NCBI RefSeq assembly: GCF_009831655.1
Contig: NZ_WRPA01000002.1
Coordinates: forward strand, 124,001 to 188,000
Origin: Shewanella insulae
GTDB taxonomy: Bacteria; Pseudomonadota; Gammaproteobacteria; Enterobacterales; Shewanellaceae
Length of the DNA stretch: 64,000 nt
Direction: 5' to 3'
In this document: positions 1-12,493 of the stretch, piece by piece
Layout of the letters: each line of letters begins with the position of its first letter
How positions within the stretch are numbered: the first letter of the stretch is position 1
The notes under the pieces: model-generated
Databases searched by the model: none
Told to the model about the DNA's origin: nothing
The model's input: the letters and a program-made list of their open reading frames with translations, nothing else
Program-made: the position numbers and the translations under genes

Positions 1-607
1 TCTTCACGAATCTCGGATTCTGTGCCAACACATCCTGGGTGCTGAGGCACTCGATCTCGAAGTATGGGCTCATCTGCTCCTGAATCCAGGCATCGGATAC
101 CGCAAACGGCGGACCATTGAGCGCCTCTTGGGGATAGTCTAAGGTGATCAGCAAGCCAATACTCTTAGGGGGCAACAACTTGGCCAGACTCTCCACATAC
201 TGCAGGCGCATCTCATGCGGCCAGGCGATCAGCGCCGCCCTGTCATAGAAGCCGCTCACCGCTTCCAGGGGTTCCTTTGGCAGACGAAACAGATCCCCCT
301 GATAGATGCTCACCTGCTCGGTACGGTAACACTCATGCTCGCCTTGCGTCTGACGCTCTACCGGCAGGTCATTCTCACTGAAAAACTGCTCCACCGCACT
401 CTGATTAAGCTCACAGCCAATCACCTCCAGCCCCTGCTCAGCCAGATAACAGAGATCTAAGGTTTTACCACATAGGGGAACAAAGACCTGGCTGCCGGCA
501 GCCAGCTTGAGCTGCGGCCAATAGTCGATAAGAAGGGCATTGACCTCATCCAGGTGAAAACCTATCTGCTGTGAGGCCCATTTGTCGTGCCAAAAACTGG
601 GTTGCAT
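1..607 (-). CDS. tpm: Thiopurine S-methyltransferase, 3' end cut by window
   Basis: SAM-dependent methyltransferase of the bacterial TPMT family, cytosolic, which methylates thiopurines and in some bacteria tellurite or selenite. Reading from the ATG at 607, the protein starts [20 protein letters not shown], the typical TPMT N-terminus. It continues with the SAM-site stretch [12 protein letters not shown], then [13 protein letters not shown] and [12 protein letters not shown]. About 202 codons are visible, ending in AQNPRFVK at the window edge; the family is usually near 215-220 residues, so only the last few residues are missing. It is a monocistronic-looking minus-strand gene. Family assignment is secure; the physiological substrate is not known from sequence. 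Confidence 0.93.
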   Translation of the reverse strand, partial: MQPSFWHDKWASQQIGFHLDEVNALLIDYWPQLKLAAGSQVFVPLCGKTLDLCYLAEQGLEVIGCELNQSAVEQFFSENDLPVERQTQGEHECYRTEQVSIYQGDLFRLPKEPLEAVSGFYDRAALIAWPHEMRLQYVESLAKLLPPKSIGLLITLDYPQEALNGPPFAVSDAWIQEQMSPYFEIECLSTQDVLAQNPRFVK

Positions 608-675
608 CGTTAGCTCCGCATAAACAAGTGTCTTATTATGCAGGCTACTCTAATCCGTCACCGCCAAAGATGCCA

Positions 676-705
676 GCTTGCCGATTATCTCGGCAAGCTT
701 TTCTC
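676..705 (+). terminator. Perfect 8-bp hairpin followed by T-rich tract
   Basis: GCTTGCCG and its exact reverse complement CGGCAAGC are separated by 7 nt and followed on the plus strand by TTTTCTC. It lies between two minus-strand genes, just beyond the stop of the Cys-rich gene. On the minus strand the hairpin is preceded by A residues and has no U-run after it. It is either a terminator acting mainly on antisense transcription or a simple structured spacer. Confidence 0.4.
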
Positions 706-712
706 TTAGTCG

Positions 713-1057
713 TTATTGAATATCCAGGACTTTCTGTACCCGTCTGAGCCAGAAGCAGTTTTCACACTCGCAGTTGCGACGCGACAGGTGATGTGGGGTC
801 AGGCTGGAGTCGATAAAGTCGACGGCGATCAGCAACTGCTGCTTCAGCTCGGCTACCGACTTACGTTCGACGGCCACCAGCTCGTCGTTATGGTTCATCC
901 AGACACACTCCATTCCTTGATGGCAATGGATACACTGGGGATCTGTGCTATTGAAAAAACCCGCGTGAGGACAAAACTTTAGCTCCATCGACTGCACGAT
1001 GCGCTTCCTCGGGTATTCCAATAGCTCTATCAATAGGGCTTTATCTAGTTCCGTCAT
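713..1057 (-). CDS. Conserved Cys-rich small protein, function unknown
   Basis: A 114-residue cytosolic protein with no signal peptide or membrane segment. I chose the ATG at 1057 because GGAGG sits about 6 nt upstream; an ATG at 1078 in the same frame would add 7 residues but has no such site. Two cysteine groups are visible: C29, C42, C45 and C51 (C-x12-C-x2-C-x5-C, with H31, H44 and H46 nearby) and C96, C98 and C101 (CECENC). These could bind zinc or an Fe-S cluster. I do not recognise the family. It is divergent from the kinase gene at 1269, and the 211-bp gap between them holds an FNR-like site. Confidence 0.72.
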   Translation of the reverse strand: MTELDKALLIELLEYPRKRIVQSMELKFCPHAGFFNSTDPQCIHCHQGMECVWMNHNDELVAVERKSVAELKQQLLIAVDFIDSSLTPHHLSRRNCECENCFWLRRVQKVLDIQ

Positions 1058-1144
1058 TTCGCCCTCCTCACTCTTCAAATTCGCTCAAAAATAAAGCTTA
1101 GTTTTATATTAGCTTCAGGTTACCTGTATGTGTATGTAACAGAT

Positions 1145-1158
1145 TTGATATAGGTCAA
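1145..1158. promoter_or_regulatory. FNR/EtrA-like box
   Basis: TTGAT-N4-GTCAA differs at one position from the FNR/EtrA consensus TTGAT-N4-ATCAA. It lies between the divergent Cys-rich gene (start 1057) and the protein kinase gene (start 1269). A single short match is weak evidence, but FNR-type (EtrA) and CRP control of divergent promoters is common in Shewanella. Confidence 0.35.
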
Positions 1159-1268
1159 GATCACACCCAAAAATATCGGTTAGGCATCGCACTGGCGAAA
1201 AATCTAGCTATTGTGCCCAGCCGTCGCTTCTTGCTATAAAAACATATCGAAATTCAACGAAAAGCCCC

Positions 1269-3104
1269 ATGCCCAACAACCAAGCCCCCAGCCCAGAACT
1301 ACAACACTTTTATATCTCCGAAGAGCAGTCTATCTACCTGCTCAAGGCAGATGACGCCCGCAAACACAAGGCGTGGATTAGGCTGTGTAAGCAGCAGCTC
1401 AGCAAACTGGGCTACTCAGATATCGAACTGGTGGGCAAGGGCGCCTACGGCTTCGTGTTTGCCGGCGTCAATGGCCACGGCCAGGCCCACGTATTTAAGT
1501 TCTCCCGCATCACCCTGCCCCAGCAGATCCAGGACAGGCTGGAGGAGGAGGCTTACATGCTCTCCCAGGTGATTCACCCCAATGTGCCGCCGGTTATAAA
1601 GTTTGAGCATGTGGGTAAGCAAGGGATCCTGGTAATGGCCAGGGCACCGGGGGAAGATCTCGACAGGCTCTGCCTCAGGCACGGCGCCCTGCCGGTACGC
1701 ATCATCGTCAGCATCGCCCGCCAGCTGGCACAGATCCTCAACTATCTGCACAACGGCCGCCCCCTGGTGCATGGCGACATCAAGCCCTCTAACCTGGTAT
1801 ATGACATGGAGCGGGATCATCTCTCGCTGATCGACTGGGGCTCGGCGGTATTTGCCCAGCGTGACGGCGAGGGCAATCCGGTCAACGGCAATGTGATGGA
1901 CCTGCTCTCCAGCGACCAGCAACACACCAACGCCCGCATGGGGGATGTCTATTTCATCGGCGAGGAGCAGCTCAGCGGCGCCCTATCCAGCCCCAGGTTC
2001 GACGAGCAGGGAGTAGCGGCGACCCTCTATGCCCTGGCCTCGGGCCAGGCCAGCCGTTTCGGCAGCAAGGTGATCCCCGCCAGCAGCATAGGCCTGCCCA
2101 TAGAACTTGCACGCACCCTGGACGGCATGCTCAGCGAGGATCCGGCTACCCGCAACCGCGCCGGAGACTATTTTCTCAAGAGCATGGCCCACAGCCATCG
2201 CCTGCACCTGCCGGATCTGCCCACGCCACCGCTACAGCCGGAGATCCCTGTGTGGACCCTCAAGCAGGGCAAAGATGTTGAGACAGTCACCTACAGCTCG
2301 CGCAAATCCTTCCTGCGGGAGCACAACGAAGACGAGCCCATAGAGAAGCTGGACGATCTCCAGCTGGAGAAGTACTACCGCAACTTCATGGCGGGCATGG
2401 GAGATACCGAGAAGGGGTTTATCGCCGCGGTCAGCCGGGTGGGCCAATACTCCCTGGTAGGCGGCCTGGCAATCCACTGGCAGGAGTCGGGGGTGTTTAT
2501 CGACTCCAACCTGGCCACCTACAACGCCGAGGAGAAGGCGGCGCTCACCCTGGCGGTGAACAACATGGTGACCCTGGCGCGGGGCATTCGCCGCATCGGG
2601 GTGTTTAAGGCCTGCTTCTTCAACGCCCGCGACACCCTGCATCTGGAGCGCGACGACACAGATCAGCCCTTCAGCCCGAGCCCAGATCAACAGCTCCCCT
2701 TCGAGGTGGGCGATGTGCCTTCGCTGGAGGATAAATCCAGGCTGCACTCCTATTTCGAGGATGGCCGCGACCCAGACGAAAACCTGGAGCTGCCCAAGGA
2801 GATCATGACAGAGCTTGGCTGGATCAACCAGATACACCATACCGGCTGCATCATCTTCGAGGTACTACCTAACCATATGAAGATCCACAGCTATCTGCGG
2901 CTGTTAAATCCCCGCAAACAGGCGGCCTTCAGGGCGAGCCTAGACAGGATCCTCAGTCATGTGGATAAGATTCAAGGGAAAGGGGTTGCAGGCTTCATGA
3001 AGCTCCCCTACAAGAACACCCGCCGCTTTCAGCATATCGACAGGAAGGCGGACCACTTCTACCCCAGAAACCCCAAGGAAGTCATGGCCCAACGGGAAGA
3101 ATAA
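1269..3104 (+). CDS. Hanks-type Ser/Thr protein kinase with unknown C-terminal half
   Basis: 611 residues. The N-terminal half is a protein kinase domain: glycine loop GKGAYG at 56-61, the VAIK-type lysine at K77 (HVFKFSR), an alpha-C glutamate within EEEAYML near 92-98, the catalytic loop HGDIKPSN with D170, and DWG in place of DFG at 189-191. All catalytic residues appear present, so the kinase is probably active. There is no transmembrane segment, so it is not a PknB-type receptor. Residues from about 330 to 611 match no domain I recognise. No phosphatase gene is adjacent. It ends 1 nt before the stop of convergent fxsA. Substrate unknown. Confidence 0.85.
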   Translation: MPNNQAPSPELQHFYISEEQSIYLLKADDARKHKAWIRLCKQQLSKLGYSDIELVGKGAYGFVFAGVNGHGQAHVFKFSRITLPQQIQDRLEEEAYMLSQVIHPNVPPVIKFEHVGKQGILVMARAPGEDLDRLCLRHGALPVRIIVSIARQLAQILNYLHNGRPLVHGDIKPSNLVYDMERDHLSLIDWGSAVFAQRDGEGNPVNGNVMDLLSSDQQHTNARMGDVYFIGEEQLSGALSSPRFDEQGVAATLYALASGQASRFGSKVIPASSIGLPIELARTLDGMLSEDPATRNRAGDYFLKSMAHSHRLHLPDLPTPPLQPEIPVWTLKQGKDVETVTYSSRKSFLREHNEDEPIEKLDDLQLEKYYRNFMAGMGDTEKGFIAAVSRVGQYSLVGGLAIHWQESGVFIDSNLATYNAEEKAALTLAVNNMVTLARGIRRIGVFKACFFNARDTLHLERDDTDQPFSPSPDQQLPFEVGDVPSLEDKSRLHSYFEDGRDPDENLELPKEIMTELGWINQIHHTGCIIFEVLPNHMKIHSYLRLLNPRKQAAFRASLDRILSHVDKIQGKGVAGFMKLPYKNTRRFQHIDRKADHFYPRNPKEVMAQREE

Positions 3105-3105
3105 A

Positions 3106-3714
3106 TTATTTCGGCTCGCGCTTGTCCTCATCGCTTGCCTTATCGTCCTCGGGCTTGTCCCCTAACTGACGCTCCTCATCGAGCTTGTCGGAAGGATCTG
3201 GCTTGCGCTCATAGTCGCCATCGAAGGTGTTGCCCTTCTCGTCAAAGGGAGAGCGATCGAAGGGCGAGCGGCCACCGGCAGAACCATTTGGCCCGAATGG
3301 CCCCTGCCTAGACTGGCCGTGACCAAATTGGCCGTGAAAGCCCCCCTGCTGACTCACCTTGACCTGCATCCGCTTGTAGAGGAAGGCGGCTATGGGTCCG
3401 CGCGTCAGCGGGGTTAACAGCAGGAGGCCGATAAAATCGGTCACGAAACCCGGGATCAGCAGCAGTAAGCCGGCCATGGCCAGCATCATGCCCTCGACGA
3501 TCTCCTGGCCAGGCGCCTCGCCACGGGACAGTTTCTGCTGCACCTGCATCAGAGTTTGGATCCCCTGGCTGCGCACCAGTGAGACCCCCACCACGGCGGT
3601 GAATATCACCAGTCCCACCGTGGTCCAGCTGCCTAAGGTTTCGCCGACGCGGATCAGCACATTGAGCTCAATGACGGGTATGAGAACAAAGATAATCAAT
3701 AGGATGAAAAACAC
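3106..3714 (-). CDS. fxsA: FxsA family membrane protein
   Basis: A 202-residue inner-membrane protein. The N-terminal hydrophobic segments (about 1-20 and 28-45) and the stretch GMMLAMAGLLLLIPGFVTDF are typical of FxsA, named in E. coli for suppressing F-plasmid exclusion of phage T7 when overproduced. The hydrophilic C-terminal tail after about residue 115 is Gly/Asp/Glu/Lys-rich (KPDPSDKLDEERQLG, then KPEDDKASDEDKREPK) and is longer than in E. coli. The gene is convergent with the kinase gene, the two stops being adjacent. Confidence 0.9.
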   Translation of the reverse strand: MFFILLIIFVLIPVIELNVLIRVGETLGSWTTVGLVIFTAVVGVSLVRSQGIQTLMQVQQKLSRGEAPGQEIVEGMMLAMAGLLLLIPGFVTDFIGLLLLTPLTRGPIAAFLYKRMQVKVSQQGGFHGQFGHGQSRQGPFGPNGSAGGRSPFDRSPFDEKGNTFDGDYERKPDPSDKLDEERQLGDKPEDDKASDEDKREPK

Positions 3715-3892
3715 GCTGACCTCACAAACTGACCGAAATTTCTATTTGATTGAAAACTAAATGGGGGCGAACGGGTCTACTTTCAAGTCGGGACACACTT
3801 TTGCCGGGATTAACCCGGTGACAAACTTGGAATAAGCTCACTATTTTAGCAATAGCTTAATGCAAGTCGCCGACAAAACACGTAAAGTAGCT

Positions 3893-4158
3893 AGGGTCTG
3901 TTGACCTTTCCTGTTTGTTTTTGCAGCATTTTGTAGGGGATTTATACAAGGCAGAGCCTGTGTAGTGTAGTTAATCTACATGAACAGGAGATAACGCCGT
4001 AGAAATGGCCTACAAAAGCTGCCCGAAGGGTTCATTTAAACACGCCTTGCCCTGTGTTGCGTGCTTTTTACATAGAATAACTATGCGACACAGCACGCGC
4101 CTTGAGCAAAACGCGTTTAGATTGAACAAAAATTAAACCTGAAAGATAAACAGACCCT
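3893..4158. mobile_element. MITE-like element with about 20-bp inverted ends
   Basis: The stretch begins AGGGTCTGTTGACCTTTC and ends with a near-perfect reverse complement (GAAAGATAAACAGACCCT), giving a 266-bp unit with terminal inverted repeats (two mismatches over the first 18 nt). It has no open reading frame of note. Inside are smaller hairpins, including TGTAG/CTACA and CATAG/CTATG. It fills most of the fxsA-cutA gap. I see no clear target-site duplication beside the ends. From memory, similar elements are dispersed in Shewanella genomes; this needs a copy-number search. Confidence 0.7.
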
Positions 4159-4240
4159 GGCGCTCATGACACAGTCGAGAGCCAGTATAACCCGGTTACC
4201 TTAACACCCAATTAATGACCATACAGGGTAAAAACGACAG

Positions 4241-4564
4241 ATGCAGGAAAAATGTCTACTCGTCACCACCAGCTGTCCGGATAATGAGACGGCCAGCACC
4301 CTGGCCCGCGCCTTAGTTGAAGCCAAGTTAGCGGCCTGTATTCAGATCTCCGCCCCCGTCACCTCACTCTACACCTGGGAGGGTGAAGTGTGCCAGGAGA
4401 CAGAGGTTAGCCTGCAGATAAAATGTCTGGCCCGTCATTACGACAAGCTGGAGCAAACCCTCTTGTCGCTGCACCCCTACCAAGTTCCCGAGCTGATCGC
4501 CACCGAGATCCACACTGGTTCGGCGGCTTACTTAGCATGGATAAAAGAAACCTCACTATCATGA
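4241..4564 (+). CDS. cutA: Divalent-cation tolerance protein CutA
   Basis: 107 residues, the usual CutA1 length. The sequence follows the family: LLVTTSCPDNETASTLARAL at the N-terminus, LAACIQI, the SLYTWEGEV core, and the C-terminal YQVPELIATEI and YLAWI. CutA forms a very stable ferredoxin-like trimer and was linked in E. coli to copper tolerance; its precise role is unsettled. The stop overlaps the dsbD start in an ATGA, so the two are translationally coupled, the same order as cutA-dsbD in E. coli. Confidence 0.95.
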   Translation: MQEKCLLVTTSCPDNETASTLARALVEAKLAACIQISAPVTSLYTWEGEVCQETEVSLQIKCLARHYDKLEQTLLSLHPYQVPELIATEIHTGSAAYLAWIKETSLS

Positions 4565-6369
4565 AGAAAATACTGTTCCTCTTCCTCTCGACCCTGCTGC
4601 TGATCGCCCCCGGGGCACAAAGTGAAAGCCTGTTCAGCAACAGTAAGTTTGATTTTCTAAAAGATGAACCTCAGCTGATGCCTGTGGATCAGGCCTTCGT
4701 CTTCGATGCCCAACAAGAAGGCAACCTGGTTAAGATCAGCTGGGTAATCGCCGACGGCTACTACCTGTATCGCGACAAGCTCAAGTTCGCCGCCGACGGT
4801 GCGACTCTGGGGGAGATCCAGCTGCCCAAGGGCAAGGCCCACAGCGATGAGTATTTCGGCGAGCAGCAGGTCTACTACTCTTACATCGAGGTGCCCGTGG
4901 CCCTCAAGGAGGCTGCAGAACAGGCCAACATCAGCGTAACCTTCATGGGCTGCGCCGAGGGTAAGCTCTGCTTTCCGCCCACCACTCGTAGTGCGCCGTT
5001 GACTCAAGTCGCCGCCAACGCGGGCCTGCTCCCCGAGGTGCTAAAGACGGCTCCCGTGGCGAGCGACACCCAAGACAAACAGACGCCTATCACCCAGCAG
5101 GACTCCCTCAGTCAGATGCTATCTGGCGATAACCTGCTGTGGACCCTGGTCATCTTCTTCGGCCTGGGCATAGGCCTGGCGCTCACCCCCTGCGTCTTCC
5201 CCATGTATCCAATCCTGTCGGGCATTATCGTTGGGCAGGGAGAGAAGCTCTCTACAGCTAAGGCCTTCAGCCTCTCCATGGTCTATGTGCAGGGGATGGC
5301 AATCACCTACTCGCTGCTGGGGCTTATCGTCGCCTCGGCGGGCATGAAATATCAGGCTGCGCTGCAACACCCCGCGGTGTTGGTGGTGCTAGCGATTCTC
5401 TTCTTCATCCTCAGCCTCTCCATGTTCGGCCTGTACGAGCTACGACTGCCAGCGAGCTGGCAGGAGAAGATGAACCGTTTCTCCAACAACCAGAAGGGCG
5501 GCAACGTCCTGGGCGTGTTTATCATGGGGGTTATCTCGGGTCTGGTGGCCTCGCCTTGCACCACGGCGCCGCTATCGGGCGCCCTGGTCTATGTAGCGCA
5601 AACCGGCGACCTGTTGCAGGGCTTCCTGGCTCTCTATGTGCTTAGCATGGGCATGGGACTGCCGCTGCTGATCATAGGCTCGTCCGGGGGTAAGCTACTG
5701 CCACGTGCCGGTGCCTGGATGGATGTGATCAAGACAGTGTTCGGCTTCCTGCTGATCGCCGTCTCTATCCTGATGATAGGCCGTATCTGGACAGGCCTGG
5801 TGTCGGATCTGCTGTGGGCTCTATGGGGCATTACGCTGACCGCCTACCTGATGCACCAGAACAAACTCACCGAGTTTAACTGGAAACAGACGGTGCGCTC
5901 CGTGCTGCTGTTACTTATCCTGCTGGGCAGCTTCTCCTATGGTTTCCAGGCGATCATGAACAGCTTGGGTTACCAGACCCAAACGGGCGCCGTGAACCAT
6001 AAGGTGAGCCATAAGACCATCAAGAGCCTTGCAGATCTACAGACCGAGGTGGCCGCCGCCAATGCCCAGGGTAAGCCCGTTATGCTGGATCTCTACGCCG
6101 ACTGGTGTGTCGCCTGTAAGGAGTTTGAGAAGATCACCTTCGTCGATCCAGAGGTACAGGCTCGCCTGTCACAGATGGTGTTCCTCCAGGCCGACGTGAC
6201 CAAAAACGACACCTTAGATATCGAGCTGCTGGAGCACTATGATGTGTTGGGGCTGCCGACCCTCTTGATGTTCGATGCCAAGGGCGAGATCCGCGACGAT
6301 CTGCGCGTCACAGGCTTCATGAAGCCAGCGGAGTTTGCCGCACACCTGGATCACCTGCTGGCCAAATAG
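4561..6369 (+). CDS. dsbD: Thiol:disulfide interchange protein DsbD
   Basis: 602 residues from the ATG at 4561. The reading frame is open further upstream, but the signal peptide MKKILFLFLSTLLLIAPGAQS fixes the start. DsbD moves electrons from cytosolic thioredoxin to periplasmic DsbC and CcmG. All three redox pairs are present: C131/C137 in the periplasmic alpha domain (MGCAEGKLC), C211 and C333 in the membrane beta domain (TPCVFPMYP, SPCTTAPLSG), and C516/C519 in the C-terminal thioredoxin domain (DWCVAC). In Shewanella this supports cytochrome c maturation, which the multiheme cytochrome in this window would need. Confidence 0.97.
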   Translation: MKKILFLFLSTLLLIAPGAQSESLFSNSKFDFLKDEPQLMPVDQAFVFDAQQEGNLVKISWVIADGYYLYRDKLKFAADGATLGEIQLPKGKAHSDEYFGEQQVYYSYIEVPVALKEAAEQANISVTFMGCAEGKLCFPPTTRSAPLTQVAANAGLLPEVLKTAPVASDTQDKQTPITQQDSLSQMLSGDNLLWTLVIFFGLGIGLALTPCVFPMYPILSGIIVGQGEKLSTAKAFSLSMVYVQGMAITYSLLGLIVASAGMKYQAALQHPAVLVVLAILFFILSLSMFGLYELRLPASWQEKMNRFSNNQKGGNVLGVFIMGVISGLVASPCTTAPLSGALVYVAQTGDLLQGFLALYVLSMGMGLPLLIIGSSGGKLLPRAGAWMDVIKTVFGFLLIAVSILMIGRIWTGLVSDLLWALWGITLTAYLMHQNKLTEFNWKQTVRSVLLLLILLGSFSYGFQAIMNSLGYQTQTGAVNHKVSHKTIKSLADLQTEVAAANAQGKPVMLDLYADWCVACKEFEKITFVDPEVQARLSQMVFLQADVTKNDTLDIELLEHYDVLGLPTLLMFDAKGEIRDDLRVTGFMKPAEFAAHLDHLLAK

Positions 6370-6396
6370 GCTCAGACGGCCTCACAGCCACGACAT

Positions 6397-6422
6397 AAAA
6401 ACCTCCTACGGGAGGTTTTTTA
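6397..6422 (+). terminator. Rho-independent terminator after cutA-dsbD
   Basis: AAAACCTCC and GGAGGTTTT pair around a TACG tetraloop and are followed by further T residues. It lies 28 nt after the dsbD stop. Confidence 0.88.
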
Positions 6423-6521
6423 TTATCGGCTAAAAGATAGCTCTCTCATCAAAGTTTTCATTTATAGTTAACCCAATTCCTATACAATCAGGGGTATATC
6501 TCTCGGAACGCTAGGAGCAAC

Positions 6522-8150
6522 ATGGAACCCGCCATCCTCATCATCACCTTAGCCTGTGGCATGCTTGTCAGTCGAATCGGTCTACCGCCGTTAATAGGTT
6601 ATCTGGTCGCGGGCTTCGTATTATTCCTCTTCGGTATCGACGAGAGCAGCCTGCCCCTGTTGGAACAACTGGCGGAGCTGGGGGTCACCCTGCTTTTATT
6701 CGCCATCGGCCTCAAGCTGGATATTCGTAGCCTGTTTAAGGCCGAGGTGTGGGCAGGCTCCAGCCTGCACCTGATGGGCTCCATCATCTTCCTGGTGCCC
6801 CTGCTCAAGCTGTTCGGCCTGCTGGGGCTGGAACAATTGAGCGGGCTGGCCTTCAATCAACTGGCCCTACTCGCCTTCGCATTAAGCTTCTCCAGCACCA
6901 TCTTTGCCGTCAAGGTGCTGGAAGATAAGGGTGACATGCAGTCCCTCTATGGCCGCGTCGCCATAGGTATCCTGATCATGCAGGATATCTTTGCCGTCGC
7001 CTTCCTCACCATCTCCAAGGGGGATATTCCCTCGATCTGGGCCCTGGGGCTATTGCTGCTTCCCTTCGCCAGACCGCTCATCTACAAGGCGTTTGACAAA
7101 GTCGGTCACGGTGAACTCCTGGTGCTCTTCGGCCTGGTGATGGCTCTGGTGGTGGGTGCCGGTCTGTTCGAACTGGTCGGACTCAAGCCGGATCTTGGCG
7201 CGCTGATCATCGGCATACTGCTGGCGGGTCATGCCAAGTCGTCTGAGCTGGCCAAGTCGCTCTTCTACTTCAAAGAACTGTTTCTGGTGGCCTTCTTCCT
7301 CACGGTCGGCCTCAACGGCCTGCCGAGCTTCGCCGACATAGGCCTGGCGGCCCTTTTGGTGCTTATCGTACCTGTGAAGATCCTTCTCTTCCTCTATCTA
7401 CTGACCCACTTCAGATTGCGCTCGCGCACATCCTTGATGACCTCACTCAACCTGGGCAACTACAGCGAATTTGGCCTGATCGTCGCCGCCGTGGCCACCA
7501 GCAAGGGCTGGCTACCTGGGCAATGGATGGTGATCCTGGCCGTGGCCCTCAGCCTAAGCTTCCTGTTTGCCGCGCCGCTTAACGCCGCCTCGGCCCGCCT
7601 GTACCAGAAATTTCAGAGTCGGTTGCAGAAGCTGGAAAGACACCCGTTACATCCCGAAGATAGACAGATCCCTGTGGGCAATCCGCGCTTCCTCATTCTG
7701 GGGATGGGGCGTATCGGTAGCGGCGCCTACGACGAGTTAGCCAACCAGTTTGACGGCGAGATCCTGGGGGTAGAACACAAGCAAGATCTGGTGGACTTCC
7801 ACCGCGAGCAGGGACGCAACGTAGTACAGGGGGACGCCTCGGATACCGACTTCTGGGAGAAGCTGGACAGGGCGCCAAACCTGGAGCTGGTGCTGCTAGC
7901 CATGCCCCATCACGCGGGTAACCAGTTTGCGGTAGAGCAGCTTAAACGCCAGGATTATCAGGGCAAACTCAGCGCCATAGTGCAATACAGTGAGGATGCC
8001 CAGTCCCTCAAGGCTGCCGGGGTGCACAGCGTCTTCAACCTCTACGAGGCCGCCGGTGCCGGTTTTGTCGAGCATGTGATTTGCGAGCTCAAGTCCGGCA
8101 AGCAGCATGAGGCCGATATCGCGGTCGAGCCCCAGGAGGCCACAGGCTAG
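6522..8150 (+). CDS. CPA2 family K+(Na+)/H+ antiporter with TrkA-N domain
   Basis: 542 residues with an AGGAG ribosome site before the ATG. Residues 1-370 form about 12 transmembrane helices of the Na_H_exchanger fold (CPA2), with motifs such as GYLVAGFVLFLFG and ALSFSSTIFAVKVLEDKG. After about residue 388 comes a cytosolic Rossmann TrkA-N (RCK) domain with the nucleotide motif GMGRIG and a conserved acid in GVEHKQDL. The family includes KefB/KefC and YbaL; without an ancillary KefF/KefG gene nearby and with no KefC-specific loop that I can identify, I leave the symbol empty. It is a single-gene unit. Confidence 0.88.
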   Translation: MEPAILIITLACGMLVSRIGLPPLIGYLVAGFVLFLFGIDESSLPLLEQLAELGVTLLLFAIGLKLDIRSLFKAEVWAGSSLHLMGSIIFLVPLLKLFGLLGLEQLSGLAFNQLALLAFALSFSSTIFAVKVLEDKGDMQSLYGRVAIGILIMQDIFAVAFLTISKGDIPSIWALGLLLLPFARPLIYKAFDKVGHGELLVLFGLVMALVVGAGLFELVGLKPDLGALIIGILLAGHAKSSELAKSLFYFKELFLVAFFLTVGLNGLPSFADIGLAALLVLIVPVKILLFLYLLTHFRLRSRTSLMTSLNLGNYSEFGLIVAAVATSKGWLPGQWMVILAVALSLSFLFAAPLNAASARLYQKFQSRLQKLERHPLHPEDRQIPVGNPRFLILGMGRIGSGAYDELANQFDGEILGVEHKQDLVDFHREQGRNVVQGDASDTDFWEKLDRAPNLELVLLAMPHHAGNQFAVEQLKRQDYQGKLSAIVQYSEDAQSLKAAGVHSVFNLYEAAGAGFVEHVICELKSGKQHEADIAVEPQEATG

Positions 8151-8200
8151 CCCTAACCGAGCCCAAACCTTGGATTGTATACATTATTCCAAATATCTTG

Positions 8201-8241
8201 TATTGTACTTGCCATCCTGCGATAAGATGGGAAGTACAATA
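8201..8241. promoter_or_regulatory. 41-bp inverted repeat ending at the start codon of the propeller gene
   Basis: TATTGTACTT (8201-8210) is exactly mirrored by AAGTACAATA (8232-8241), and inside it CCATC (8212-8216) is mirrored by GATGG (8226-8230), with one G/G mismatch and a 9-nt loop. The right arm stops 2 nt before the GTG at 8244. It could be an operator for the lactose/galactose cluster or an mRNA hairpin that hides the ribosome site. A separate 8-bp palindrome TGTATACA lies upstream at 8176-8183. Confidence 0.5.
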
Positions 8242-8243
8242 CT

Positions 8244-12475
<4,232 letters not shown>

Positions 12476-12493
12476 CAATAAGGAAGCAAGCAG

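Noticed and set aside
4423..4560. N-terminal extension of DsbD
   Set aside because: The frame is open upstream within cutA, but the signal peptide begins at 4561 and the start overlaps the cutA stop in ATGA.
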